Assembly: GCF_003646465.1 (NCBI RefSeq)
Contig: NZ_QZEX01000020.1
Span: 1 to 47,330 of the forward strand
DNA length: 47,330 bases
DNA from: Chachezhania antarctica
GTDB taxonomy: Bacteria > Pseudomonadota > Alphaproteobacteria > Rhodobacterales > Rhodobacteraceae
Direction of reading: 5' to 3'
Below, one piece after another: positions 1 through 5,504 of the stretch; the first letter of the stretch is position 1; the number at the start of each line of letters is the position of its first letter. The translations under genes were made by a program, and so were the position numbers. The notes under the pieces were generated by a model. It was not told where the DNA came from and did no database searches. It worked only from the letters and a program-made list of their open reading frames with translations.

Positions 1-128
1 GTCCGTGGGGGGTCCGGCATCCGCGGGCGATGGCCTTCGTCCCGCGCCACCTCGCGCATCCGTTCGCCCAAGCGGCCCTGGTAAGCCGGGCCCATGACGG
101 GCCGGATCGGCGGGCTGAAGTATTTCAA
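1..128 (-). CDS. Partial phage-type protein, unknown function
   Basis: An open frame runs off the left edge of the window; only its first 42 codons are visible (MKYFSPPIRPVMGP...). It would start at a TTG at 128 that overlaps the TGA stop of the DUF1937 gene by three bases, with a GGAG five bases upstream inside that gene. The frame has no stop to the edge, and its position continues the string of overlapping minus-strand genes. I do not recognise the protein. Translational coupling to the DUF1937 gene is the main reason to believe it. An internal ATG at 95 is a possible alternative start. Confidence 0.45.
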   Translation of the reverse strand, partial: MKYFSPPIRPVMGPAYQGRLGERMREVARDEGHRPRMPDPPR

Positions 129-619
129 GGCATCTCCCCCATCACGAACACCGGCGTGCGCAGGCCCAGGGCCCACCGAAGGACGGCCCAGACCTCGGCA
201 CTGGCGTTCCAGCCCGGCACGGGCGCGATCGCCACCGCGCCGGCCCCGCGCAGGAACGGCGCCGACCAGCAGGCCCAGAATTCGCGGTCCAGCGGATCAA
301 GGCGGAATTCATCCATGTCGGCCTGCACCATCCCCGCCATCAGCGCGGCGACCGGCAGCGCCGTGACCCCGGCCAGCACCAGCTCACGCGCGCAGGCCAT
401 CGCGGCGTCGCCACAGGCGATCGATGCGTCGAGGTCGAAAGGCATGCCGTTGGCATCGCCTGCGATGTCGTCGACATAGGGCGTGGCCAGGTACACGATC
501 CGGCCCGCCGCGTGTCGGGCGATCAGGGCGGGCGTGGCATTGTGGGTCAGGAGGCCGGCCGCGGCGCAGTGGTTCAGCGCCGGGTGCGTCCAGTCAGGGA
601 TGGCGGGCAGCTCAAACAT
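125..619 (-). CDS. DUF1937-like phage protein
   Basis: 164 residues from an ATG at 619 with a GAGG nine bases upstream; a TTG at 643 would add eight residues but has no ribosome site. The segment IVYLATPYVDD near residue 41 and the later alternation of hydrophobic strands with short acidic turns resemble DUF1937, which is related in fold to nucleoside 2-deoxyribosyltransferases and DUF4406. Such genes are common in phages, where a nucleotide or nucleoside role has been guessed but not shown. Its start overlaps the end of the preceding 53-residue gene by eight bases, so it belongs to the Cro-side early operon. The family call rests on the short motif and context only. Confidence 0.6.
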   Translation of the reverse strand: MFELPAIPDWTHPALNHCAAAGLLTHNATPALIARHAAGRIVYLATPYVDDIAGDANGMPFDLDASIACGDAAMACARELVLAGVTALPVAALMAGMVQADMDEFRLDPLDREFWACWSAPFLRGAGAVAIAPVPGWNASAEVWAVLRWALGLRTPVFVMGEMP

Positions 620-773
620 CGGCCCGCGCCTCGCGCCGCTCAATCGTTTTGGTCAAAAACGTTTGGGCGGGGGTCAAAAGACTGGCCAGCCATTGAAAAG
701 TTATTCCAGACCCGGCGAGGATGCCGATGGCGAGGGACACCGCCCCCCGCGCAATACGAAGGGCGGCAATCAT
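612..773 (-). CDS. Small single-pass membrane protein (53 aa)
   Basis: A 53-residue protein whose ATG at 773 overlaps the TGA of the upstream gene (ATGA). Residues 9-30 (ARGAVSLAIGILAGSGITFQ...) are hydrophobic enough for one membrane helix, followed by a charged tail (KTIERREARADV). No domain is recognisable. Tight coupling on both sides, by ATGA upstream and an eight-base overlap with the DUF1937 gene downstream, is the main evidence that it is expressed. Small membrane proteins of this kind are frequent in phage early operons, but nothing here shows what it does. Confidence 0.5.
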   Translation of the reverse strand: MIAALRIARGAVSLAIGILAGSGITFQWLASLLTPAQTFLTKTIERREARADV

Positions 774-1090
774 GCGGTCTCCTCCCCCATGTGCTTGGTC
801 AGCGCGTCGCCGTGGCGCAAGACGGCCATCATGACGAATTCGCCACCGGGCTTGTTGGCCCCGTTCCACCAGTTGAGAGCCGTCTGGTACCGCACACCGA
901 ACGCGACCGAGACTTCCTCCGGATTGCGGTAGTTCTCGTGAAGGAATTCAGACCAGCGCGCTGCAAAGAACGTACGAAATCCGCGTGGTTCAAAAGGTTT
1001 GGATAAAGACATTTGAGCTGGTGCCCCCCTATGTTCGCCTTGTGACGGGCGAACAGGAACACTGGTTGAAAGGGCGGATGCGGAGGCCAT
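770..1090 (-). CDS. Phage HTH-type DNA-binding protein (106 aa)
   Basis: Starts at an ATG at 1090 that overlaps the TGA of the Cro-like gene (ATGA). An upstream in-frame extension to 1201 runs through that gene and is rejected. Residues 45-100 contain RWSEFLHENYRNPEEVSVAF, then GVRYQTALNWWNG and GGEFVMMAV. This looks like a helix-turn-helix of a type seen next to phage repressors, with the recognition helix around YQTALNWW. The first 40 residues are low-complexity and probably disordered. The likely role is a second early regulator working with the Cro-like protein. The family assignment is from memory of similar sequences, not a search. Confidence 0.6.
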   Translation of the reverse strand: MASASALSTSVPVRPSQGEHRGAPAQMSLSKPFEPRGFRTFFAARWSEFLHENYRNPEEVSVAFGVRYQTALNWWNGANKPGGEFVMMAVLRHGDALTKHMGEETA

Positions 1091-1299
1091 CAGAGGGTGG
1101 TCTCCGTTTCTGTTTGGGCGGGGTTCTGCTCCATGTACTTTACGATTTTGTCTGCGGTCTTGAGAGTAGGCGATCCATCGCCAGCCTCCCATTTCGACCA
1201 CGCCGAACCACCAAGCTTGGCCGCTCTCTGGATCACAGTTGAAGGCCGTACCCCCAGCGCGTCCGCGTAGGCGCGCACCATATCCATGAACTGCTCCAT
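1090..1299 (-). CDS. Cro-like XRE/HTH regulator
   Basis: 69 residues from an ATG at 1299; a GTG two codons earlier (1305) is possible. The segment VRAYADALGVRPSTVIQRAA, then GSAWSKWEAGDGSPTLKTADKIVKYM, is a short Cro/CI-type helix-turn-helix. It is divergent from the CI-like gene at 1385, with 85 bases between them holding two copies of the TAGG-N8-CCTA operator. A promoter match (TTGACG at 1334-1329, 17 bases, TATCCC at 1311-1306) would start transcription at about the ATG, so the mRNA may be leaderless; no Shine-Dalgarno sequence is visible. It heads the minus-strand early operon (genes at 770, 612, 125 and 1). This is most likely the lytic-side regulator of the element. Confidence 0.7.
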   Translation of the reverse strand: MEQFMDMVRAYADALGVRPSTVIQRAAKLGGSAWSKWEAGDGSPTLKTADKIVKYMEQNPAQTETETTL

Positions 1300-1305
1300 G
1301 ATCAC

Positions 1306-1334
1306 GGGATAGGACTTTTGTCCTACACCGTCAA
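1306..1334 (-). promoter_or_regulatory. Promoter of the Cro-like early operon
   Basis: Reading the minus strand, TTGACG (1334-1329) and TATCCC (1311-1306) are 17 bases apart. The operator at 1310-1325 fills the spacer and touches the -10, so a bound repressor would exclude RNA polymerase. The predicted start site falls at or next to the ATG at 1299. Confidence 0.5.
1310..1325. promoter_or_regulatory. Phage operator O1 (TAGGACTTTTGTCCTA)
   Basis: A perfect inverted repeat with six-base arms (TAGGAC/GTCCTA) around TTTT. It shares TAGG-N8-CCTA with the sites at 1350-1365 and 2027-2042. It lies in the spacer of the Cro-side promoter. Confidence 0.7.
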
Positions 1335-1341
1335 AGGATTT

Positions 1342-1369
1342 TTGAACGATAGGCGAAAAAGCCTATTTC
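1342..1369 (+). promoter_or_regulatory. Promoter of the CI-like repressor gene
   Basis: TTGAAC (1342-1347) and TATTTC (1364-1369) are 16 bases apart, with operator O2 filling the spacer. The start site would be near 1376, about eight bases before the ATG at 1385, so the leader is very short. The -10 match is weak. Confidence 0.4.
1350..1365. promoter_or_regulatory. Phage operator O2 (TAGGCGAAAAAGCCTA)
   Basis: A perfect inverted repeat, ATAGGC/GCCTAT around GAAAAA (1349-1366). The core TAGG-N8-CCTA matches O1, and the two are centred 40 bases apart. It lies in the spacer of the likely repressor promoter, which suggests autoregulation. Confidence 0.7.
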
Positions 1370-1384
1370 GTTAGAATTGAAGCC

Positions 1385-1756
1385 ATGCCCGAGCCAACTT
1401 TTTCAGAACGCCTTCAAAGTGTAATCGACCGGGATCCGAACCTGACGGTAGCGGGACTGGCGGTCAAAGCCGGGTTGGACAACAGTGCCCTGCGGTCGCT
1501 TCTATCCGGGCGAGTAAAGAACCCGCGCATGGATACGGCCATCAAGGTTTGCGCGGCACTCGGGACCACACTCGAGGATTTCATGTCCGGGGCATTCCAG
1601 GCCGGGCAGGTTCCTGCTGACTCAGAATTGCAGCGTATTCGTTCCCTACTGTCCGAACTATCACCTCGAGAGCGCCATCTTCTGATAACCTACGGAGAAG
1701 GTCTTCGCGATGCGCATCGTCCTGGCAGCGAAGAACCTCCAGAAGACGACGGATAA
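1385..1756 (+). CDS. CI-like HTH repressor
   Basis: 123 residues. Residues 5-70 form an XRE-type helix-turn-helix (FSERLQSVIDRDPNLTVAGL, AGLDNSALRSLLSG, MDTAIKVCAALGTTLEDFMS). The C-terminal part (LQRIRSLLSELSPRERHLLI) is a short helical dimerisation-type tail rather than a LexA-like peptidase, so RecA-triggered self-cleavage is not indicated. It is divergent from the Cro-like gene and flanked by operator copies at 1310, 1350, 2027 and 2055, one inside each of three apparent promoters. The natural reading is that it maintains the integrated state by shutting both the Cro operon and the rightward gene set at 2133-4184. An antisense frame at 1581-1832 was considered and dismissed. Confidence 0.75.
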   Translation: MPEPTFSERLQSVIDRDPNLTVAGLAVKAGLDNSALRSLLSGRVKNPRMDTAIKVCAALGTTLEDFMSGAFQAGQVPADSELQRIRSLLSELSPRERHLLITYGEGLRDAHRPGSEEPPEDDG

Positions 1757-2026
1757 ACTCTTTACTTTCCACTGACACCTCCCTGTGGACAGGAACATTT
1801 AGCGAACAGATGACCAGATTTTCAATGCACAAGATGTTGGATATCCCGCCAAGGTTGAGCCAAAGGAGAGTGCAACTAACAAGCCGAAGCTGCAGAATCG
1901 GCAGAACGAAGCTTCGGAAGCGGTCAGTTGCCTAGCAAGGGCTGTGACTTGGAGTTCCGTTAGCCTCATCGTGGTTCGGCGCACTCGTTGCCGCTGCCAA
2001 CGATACGCGAACAACGAATCTCATCA
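1757..2026. other. AT-richer gap with no confident gene
   Basis: The 376 bases between the repressor and the gene at 2133 are clearly less GC-rich than the flanks. An 84-codon frame on the plus strand (1803-2057) is open but has no usable ATG, GTG or TTG start until late. A minus-strand frame (2014-1799) has no ribosome site. The distal part holds operators O3 and O4 and a promoter. The rest may be a decayed gene. Confidence 0.4.
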
Positions 2027-2042
2027 TAGGTTTTTTATCCTA
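2027..2042. promoter_or_regulatory. Phage operator O3 (TAGGTTTTTTATCCTA)
   Basis: Same TAGG-N8-CCTA core as O1 and O2, with an AT-rich centre. It lies 28 bases upstream of O4, just before the -35 of the rightward promoter. Confidence 0.65.
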
Positions 2043-2048
2043 CTTTTG

Positions 2049-2077
2049 TTGACTTAGGTTTTTTGTACTATTACAAA
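2049..2077 (+). promoter_or_regulatory. Rightward promoter with embedded operator O4
   Basis: TTGACT (2049-2054) and TACAAA (2072-2077) are 17 bases apart. The spacer holds TAGGTTTTTTGTACTA (2055-2070), a TAGG-N8-aCTA variant of the operator. This should drive the genes from 2133 to the integrase and be repressed by the CI-like protein. Confidence 0.55.
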
Positions 2078-2132
2078 ACCCTCCATTGACGCCGCGTGCC
2101 ACAGGCATACCGGGGTCCTATGGAGGAAACAA

Positions 2133-2591
2133 ATGCACGCGCAAGCCGACAACATCGCCCCCGAACTTGTCACCCTCTGCGACGAGTTGGACCGCCTGCC
2201 GCAGGCCGAAATGGCCGACCGTCTGTGCACAGCCATCATGGAAAACGACGGCCTGCTGGCCCTCCCGTCGCTCAATAGGCGCCGGGGGCAGGCAGGCTAC
2301 GAATTCCAGGTCTTCGGCATCCGCGCCAGCGGCCACACCCAGCGCGCGGCCGCAGAACTGTGGCGCTGCACCGCCCGCACGGCGATCGGCGGCTACGATG
2401 CCCCCGCCGTCGGCGACATGGTTGTGCTGCAGGCGCAACTGCGCTGGCTGCAATCCGCGATGATCATCCGCATGCCGCCCGACACGCGCCACCGCTGGGC
2501 CACGCTGGCCGTGGCCATTTCCACCGACCACGGCCTGCTGACCCGCGCCGATGCGGTGCTACGTGCCAGTGTGCCGATGGCGGCGGAATAG
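2133..2591 (+). CDS. Hypothetical phage-element protein (152 aa)
   Basis: 152 residues with a strong GGAGGA site at 2120-2125 ahead of the ATG, directly downstream of the operator-bearing promoter. The protein is mostly helical and soluble (ELVTLCDELDRLPQAEMADR, then GGYDAPAVGDMVVLQAQLRW). I recognise no domain. It is the first gene of a rightward run (2604, 2795, 2992, 3156) that ends with excisionase and integrase. Its role may therefore be tied to excision or early replication, but that is position-based inference only. Confidence 0.6.
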   Translation: MHAQADNIAPELVTLCDELDRLPQAEMADRLCTAIMENDGLLALPSLNRRRGQAGYEFQVFGIRASGHTQRAAAELWRCTARTAIGGYDAPAVGDMVVLQAQLRWLQSAMIIRMPPDTRHRWATLAVAISTDHGLLTRADAVLRASVPMAAE

Positions 2592-2603
2592 GAGCGCAGC
2601 CCC

Positions 2604-2795
2604 ATGGATCATCGAAACGCAACCATGTTCACCCTGCCGGCGATCACCGCATCGGCCCCGCGGGCACCAGCGCAACGACGGGCCCAGAAACGGAAGCCGA
2701 CCGCCCATTGGCTCGGTTGGGCACTGCCCGCCGCACTGGTGTTTTGGGTTATTTTCCTCGCCGTGATCGCAGCGGCTTGCGCAGGGGCGCTGTGA
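2604..2795 (+). CDS. Small membrane protein (63 aa)
   Basis: 63 residues: a basic N-terminal half (PRAPAQRRAQKRKP) and one strong membrane helix at residues 38-61 (WALPAALVFWVIFLAVIAAA). An AGGAG at 2590-2594 overlaps the stop of the preceding gene. Its own TGA overlaps the next ATG by one base (TGATG). The topology should be N-in with the positive residues in the cytoplasm. Function unknown. Confidence 0.55.
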   Translation: MDHRNATMFTLPAITASAPRAPAQRRAQKRKPTAHWLGWALPAALVFWVIFLAVIAAACAGAL

Positions 2796-2995
2796 TGGCC
2801 GTACACGTCGATGACATGCGCGCCCTGTTTGGCCGCGTGGTCATGTGCCACATGGTTGCCGACACCACGGCCGAGCTGCGCGGACTGTCCCGTTTGATCG
2901 AGGCCGCGCGTCTGCGCAGCCGGTCCTTCCCGGGAATGATGAACGCCGCCGCCGACCAATGGGGCGGATATGCGATGCAGGAGGTAGCAGCGTGA
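2795..2995 (+). CDS. Small hypothetical protein (66 aa)
   Basis: 66 residues (MAVHVDDMRALFGRVVMCHM...), beginning at an ATG that shares a base with the upstream stop and ending in a TGA that overlaps the excisionase GTG (GTGA). It is predicted helical, with methionine-rich segments and an Arg-rich centre (LIEAARLRSRSFPGMMNAA). No family is recognised. The back-to-back overlaps make it a credible member of the int operon. Confidence 0.5.
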   Translation: MAVHVDDMRALFGRVVMCHMVADTTAELRGLSRLIEAARLRSRSFPGMMNAAADQWGGYAMQEVAA

Positions 2996-3294
2996 AGGCA
3001 GAACCCGCCCGCCCCTACACCCCCGAGCAACTGGCTGTCCGATGGGATTGTTCCGCTGAGACCGTCCGGGCCATGATACGGTCCGGGAGTCTCCCGGCAT
3101 TCCGAGTCGGCGGGAAACTCTTGCGCATCGCGCGCCAGACCGTGGAGGACTTCGAGTGCGGGACTATCGGATCGGGAGACTCAAGGGACGTTTCGTCGTC
3201 ATGTGGAACGACGACGACGGCACGCGGCGCCGATATCGCCTTGCGGCACACACGGCCAAGGAAGCCGAACGCGAAGCCCGCGACGTCATCCTGA
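2992..3294 (+). CDS. Excisionase-like HTH protein (Xis)
   Basis: 100 residues from a GTG with a strong GGAGG seven bases upstream. Residues 8-55 (YTPEQLAVRWDCSAETVRAM, IRSGSLPAFRVGGKLLRI) form a winged, MerR/AlpA-like excisionase helix-turn-helix. The last 46 codons overlap the start of the integrase gene in another frame. The tail is Ser/Thr-rich then basic (RHTRPRKPNAKP), a layout I associate with Xis proteins that overlap int. Its job would be to bend DNA at the attachment site and turn the integrase towards excision. It is coupled to the 66-residue gene by GTGA. Confidence 0.7.
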   Translation: MKAEPARPYTPEQLAVRWDCSAETVRAMIRSGSLPAFRVGGKLLRIARQTVEDFECGTIGSGDSRDVSSSCGTTTTARGADIALRHTRPRKPNAKPATSS

Positions 3295-4184
3295 CTGCCT
3301 CTGCGCCACCTTCCGGCCTGACAATCGCGCAGGCGTGGGGGGCGTACCAGGTCGAAATGGGTGAGCGCAGGCAAGCTGCCAAGTTGGCACAGACGGGCAA
3401 AAACGTATTGCCCGAGCTCGGCCACCTATCCGCCGAAAGCCTGTCCCGCGACGACTGCCGGCGTTACATCGCCTTGAGACGTGAGGGCGGCCGCAAGGAC
3501 GCGACGATCCGCACGGAAATGGGATGCCTGCGGTCCGCGCTGCTGTGGGCCGCCAAGGCCCGCCTCATCCCCCGGGCGCCAGAGGTGGAAATGCCCGGTA
3601 CGCCTCCCCCGCGGGAACGCTATCTGACGCAGAGCGAAGCTTTGAAGCTGATCGCGGCTGCATCCGACCCGCACATCCGCCTCGCCATGCTTTTGATGCT
3701 AACGACGGCAGGGCGGATCGGCGCCATCCTGGAACTGACATGGGATCGGGTGGACTTCGATCGCCGTATCATCAGGCTCGCCACGACCGACATAGGGCCG
3801 CGTAAGGGCCGTGCGACCGTGCCGATCAATGACACGCTCATGGCAGCACTGACGGTCGCCAGAGAGGCAGCCCTGTCGCGCTTCGTCGTCGAATGGGGCG
3901 GACGGCCAGTGAAATCGATCAAGACCGGCTTCAACGCCGCCGTGAAGCGCGCCGGGATCGATCACTGTACCCCGCACGATCTGCGGCGCACTGCCGGCCG
4001 CTTCATGGTCGAGGCGGGCGTGCCGATCGAGGAAGTCGCCCAGTACCTGGGCCATACGAATCCGAACGTGACGCGCTCGACCTACGGCCAATTCAGCCCC
4101 GAACATCTGCGCCGCGCAGCGGGCGCACTGGACGTTTTTGGAGGCGTTTCGGTTCAACGAACCAGAGGTAAAACCCAAAAATGA
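3156..4184 (+). CDS. int: Tyrosine recombinase (phage integrase)
   Basis: 342 residues from a GTG at 3156 with GGAGG at 3144-3148. An N-terminal arm-binding part and a SAM-like core-binding domain (about 55-140) precede the catalytic domain. The catalytic set is complete: Arg187 in TAGRIGAILEL, Lys218, His274-x-x-Arg277 in HDLRRTAGRF, His300 in YLGHTNPN and the nucleophile Tyr310 in RSTYGQF. The gene ends 20 bases from the 3' end of tRNA-Arg(CCT), the classic position of an integrase beside its own attachment site. The overlap of 139 bases with xis suggests joint expression. It appears intact, so the element may still be mobile if its other end is present. Confidence 0.9.
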   Translation: MRDYRIGRLKGRFVVMWNDDDGTRRRYRLAAHTAKEAEREARDVILTASAPPSGLTIAQAWGAYQVEMGERRQAAKLAQTGKNVLPELGHLSAESLSRDDCRRYIALRREGGRKDATIRTEMGCLRSALLWAAKARLIPRAPEVEMPGTPPPRERYLTQSEALKLIAAASDPHIRLAMLLMLTTAGRIGAILELTWDRVDFDRRIIRLATTDIGPRKGRATVPINDTLMAALTVAREAALSRFVVEWGGRPVKSIKTGFNAAVKRAGIDHCTPHDLRRTAGRFMVEAGVPIEEVAQYLGHTNPNVTRSTYGQFSPEHLRRAAGALDVFGGVSVQRTRGKTQK

Positions 4185-4204
4185 GAACTAAGTCATTGTT
4201 TTTA

Positions 4205-4250
4205 TGGTGACCCCGGCAGGATTCGAACCTGCAACCTGCCCCTTAGGAGG
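4205..4250. other. Predicted attachment site (attR/attL) in the tRNA 3' half
   Basis: Integrases of this type usually recombine within the anticodon-to-CCA half of a tRNA gene, leaving the tRNA intact and a direct copy of that half at the far end of the element. The integrase is 20 bases away. The second copy would lie to the left, outside this window, so the core borders cannot be fixed. Confidence 0.5.
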
Positions 4251-4281
4251 GGGCTGCTCTATCCAGTTGAGCCACGGGGCC
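4205..4281 (-). tRNA. tRNA-Arg (CCT)
   Basis: A 77-base tRNA with encoded CCA. The acceptor GGCCCCG pairs with CGGGGTC (one G-U), the anticodon stem is GCCCC/GGGGC with loop CTCCTAA, and the T arm is GCAGG-TTCGAAT-CCTGC. The anticodon CCT is at 4247-4245 and reads AGG. Its 3' end faces the integrase, so it is the probable integration site of the element to the left. Confidence 0.95.
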
Positions 4282-4305
4282 AGCCATGCGCAAACGCGCG
4301 CGGGG

Positions 4306-4325
4306 ACCGGTTAGCACAACCGGTT
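4306..4325. promoter_or_regulatory. Candidate LacI-family operator
   Basis: ACCGGTT-agcac-AACCGGT is a perfect inverted repeat, and AACCGGTT (4318-4325) is itself a palindrome with the central CG typical of LacI-family sites. It lies 141 bases upstream of the LacI-type gene and about 25 bases from the 5' end of the divergent tRNA gene. Autoregulation is plausible but unproven. Confidence 0.35.
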
Positions 4326-4465
4326 TCGGTTGTCTCGCCATCAATTCCCGCTGACCCTCCGCAACAGGGCCGTAACGGAAAAGCGGCGCGCGGGTGCGAG
4401 CGTTGTTGAATCCCCTGAACCGCTCACGCTAACATCGCGCATAGTTTTCCCGGAAGGTTCCTCTG

Positions 4466-5497
4466 TTGGCAGCTCCCCACAACCGCCCCCTGACATTGCG
4501 CGATGTTTCCGAAGCTTCGGGCGTGTCGGAAATGACGGTCAGCCGGGTGTTGCGGAACCGTGGCGACGTGTCGGATGCCACCCGCGCCAAGGTGCTGAAG
4601 GCGGCCAAGGACCTGGGCTACGTCCCCAACAAGATCGCGGGCGCACTGGCCACCAGCCGGGTGAACCTTGTCGCCGTGATCGTGCCGACCCTGTCGAACA
4701 TGGTCTTCCCCGAGGTCCTGATGGGCGTGAACGAGGTGCTGGACAATACCGACCTGCAGCCCGTCATCGGCCTGACCGACTATACCCCCGCCAAGGAGGA
4801 ACGTGTCCTCTACGAGATGCTGTCGTGGCGGCCGTCGGGCGTGATCATCGCGGGGCTGGAACATTCCGATGCCAGCCGGGCGATGCTGAAATCCGCCGGC
4901 ATCCCGGTGGTCGAGATCATGGATACCGACGGCACGCCGGTCGACGCGATGGTGGGCATCTCGCACCGCCGCGCGGGCCGCGAGATGGCCGAAGCGGTGC
5001 TGGACGCGGGTTACCGCCGGATCGGGTTCATGGGCACCAAGATGCCGCTGGACCACCGCGCGCGGAAGCGGTTCGAAGGCTTCACCGAACGGCTGGCGAA
5101 ATCGGGGGTGGAGATCGAGGACCGCGATTTCTACCTTGGCGGCTCGGCCCTGGCCAAAGGGCGCGACATGACGAAGGCGATGCTGGAACGCTCGCCCGAT
5201 CTGGATTTCCTGTACTATTCCAACGACCTGATCGCCGCCGGGGGCCTTTTGTACCTGATCGATCAGGGGATCGACATTCCCGGCCGCGTCGGGCTCGCCG
5301 GCTTCAACGGGGTCGAACTGCTGCAGGGCCTGCCCCGGCAGCTGGCCACGATGGATGCCTGCCGGAAGGAGATCGGGCGCAAGGCGGCCGAGATCGTGAT
5401 CCGCCGCCTGGCCGAACCGGATGCCACGGAGCGCGACTCCGTCACGCTGGCGCCGACGATTGCCTGGGGCGATACGCTGAAACGCACCGGGCGCTGA
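4466..5497 (+). CDS. LacI-family transcriptional regulator
   Basis: 343 residues. The start is a TTG with GGAAGG eight bases upstream; the next in-frame Met is inside the helix-turn-helix and would destroy it. Residues 9-55 (LTLRDVSEASGVSEMTVSRV...) are the LacI DNA-binding domain with hinge helix, and residues 62-335 are a periplasmic-binding-protein-like effector domain (VNLVAVIVPTLSNMVFPEVL, YSNDLIAAGGLLYLID, GLAGFNGVELLQG). It resembles the gluconate-repressor (GntR) branch, but no sugar genes lie beside it. The next gene starts seven bases later, so the two are probably cotranscribed. The effector is unknown. Confidence 0.85.
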   Translation: MAAPHNRPLTLRDVSEASGVSEMTVSRVLRNRGDVSDATRAKVLKAAKDLGYVPNKIAGALATSRVNLVAVIVPTLSNMVFPEVLMGVNEVLDNTDLQPVIGLTDYTPAKEERVLYEMLSWRPSGVIIAGLEHSDASRAMLKSAGIPVVEIMDTDGTPVDAMVGISHRRAGREMAEAVLDAGYRRIGFMGTKMPLDHRARKRFEGFTERLAKSGVEIEDRDFYLGGSALAKGRDMTKAMLERSPDLDFLYYSNDLIAAGGLLYLIDQGIDIPGRVGLAGFNGVELLQGLPRQLATMDACRKEIGRKAAEIVIRRLAEPDATERDSVTLAPTIAWGDTLKRTGR

Positions 5498-5504
5498 CCG
5501 CGCC

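Noticed and set aside
1581-1832. Minus-strand helical frame antisense to the CI-like repressor
   Set aside because: The plus-strand product is a standard HTH repressor with a normal C-terminal tail; the antisense frame mirrors its charged helix.
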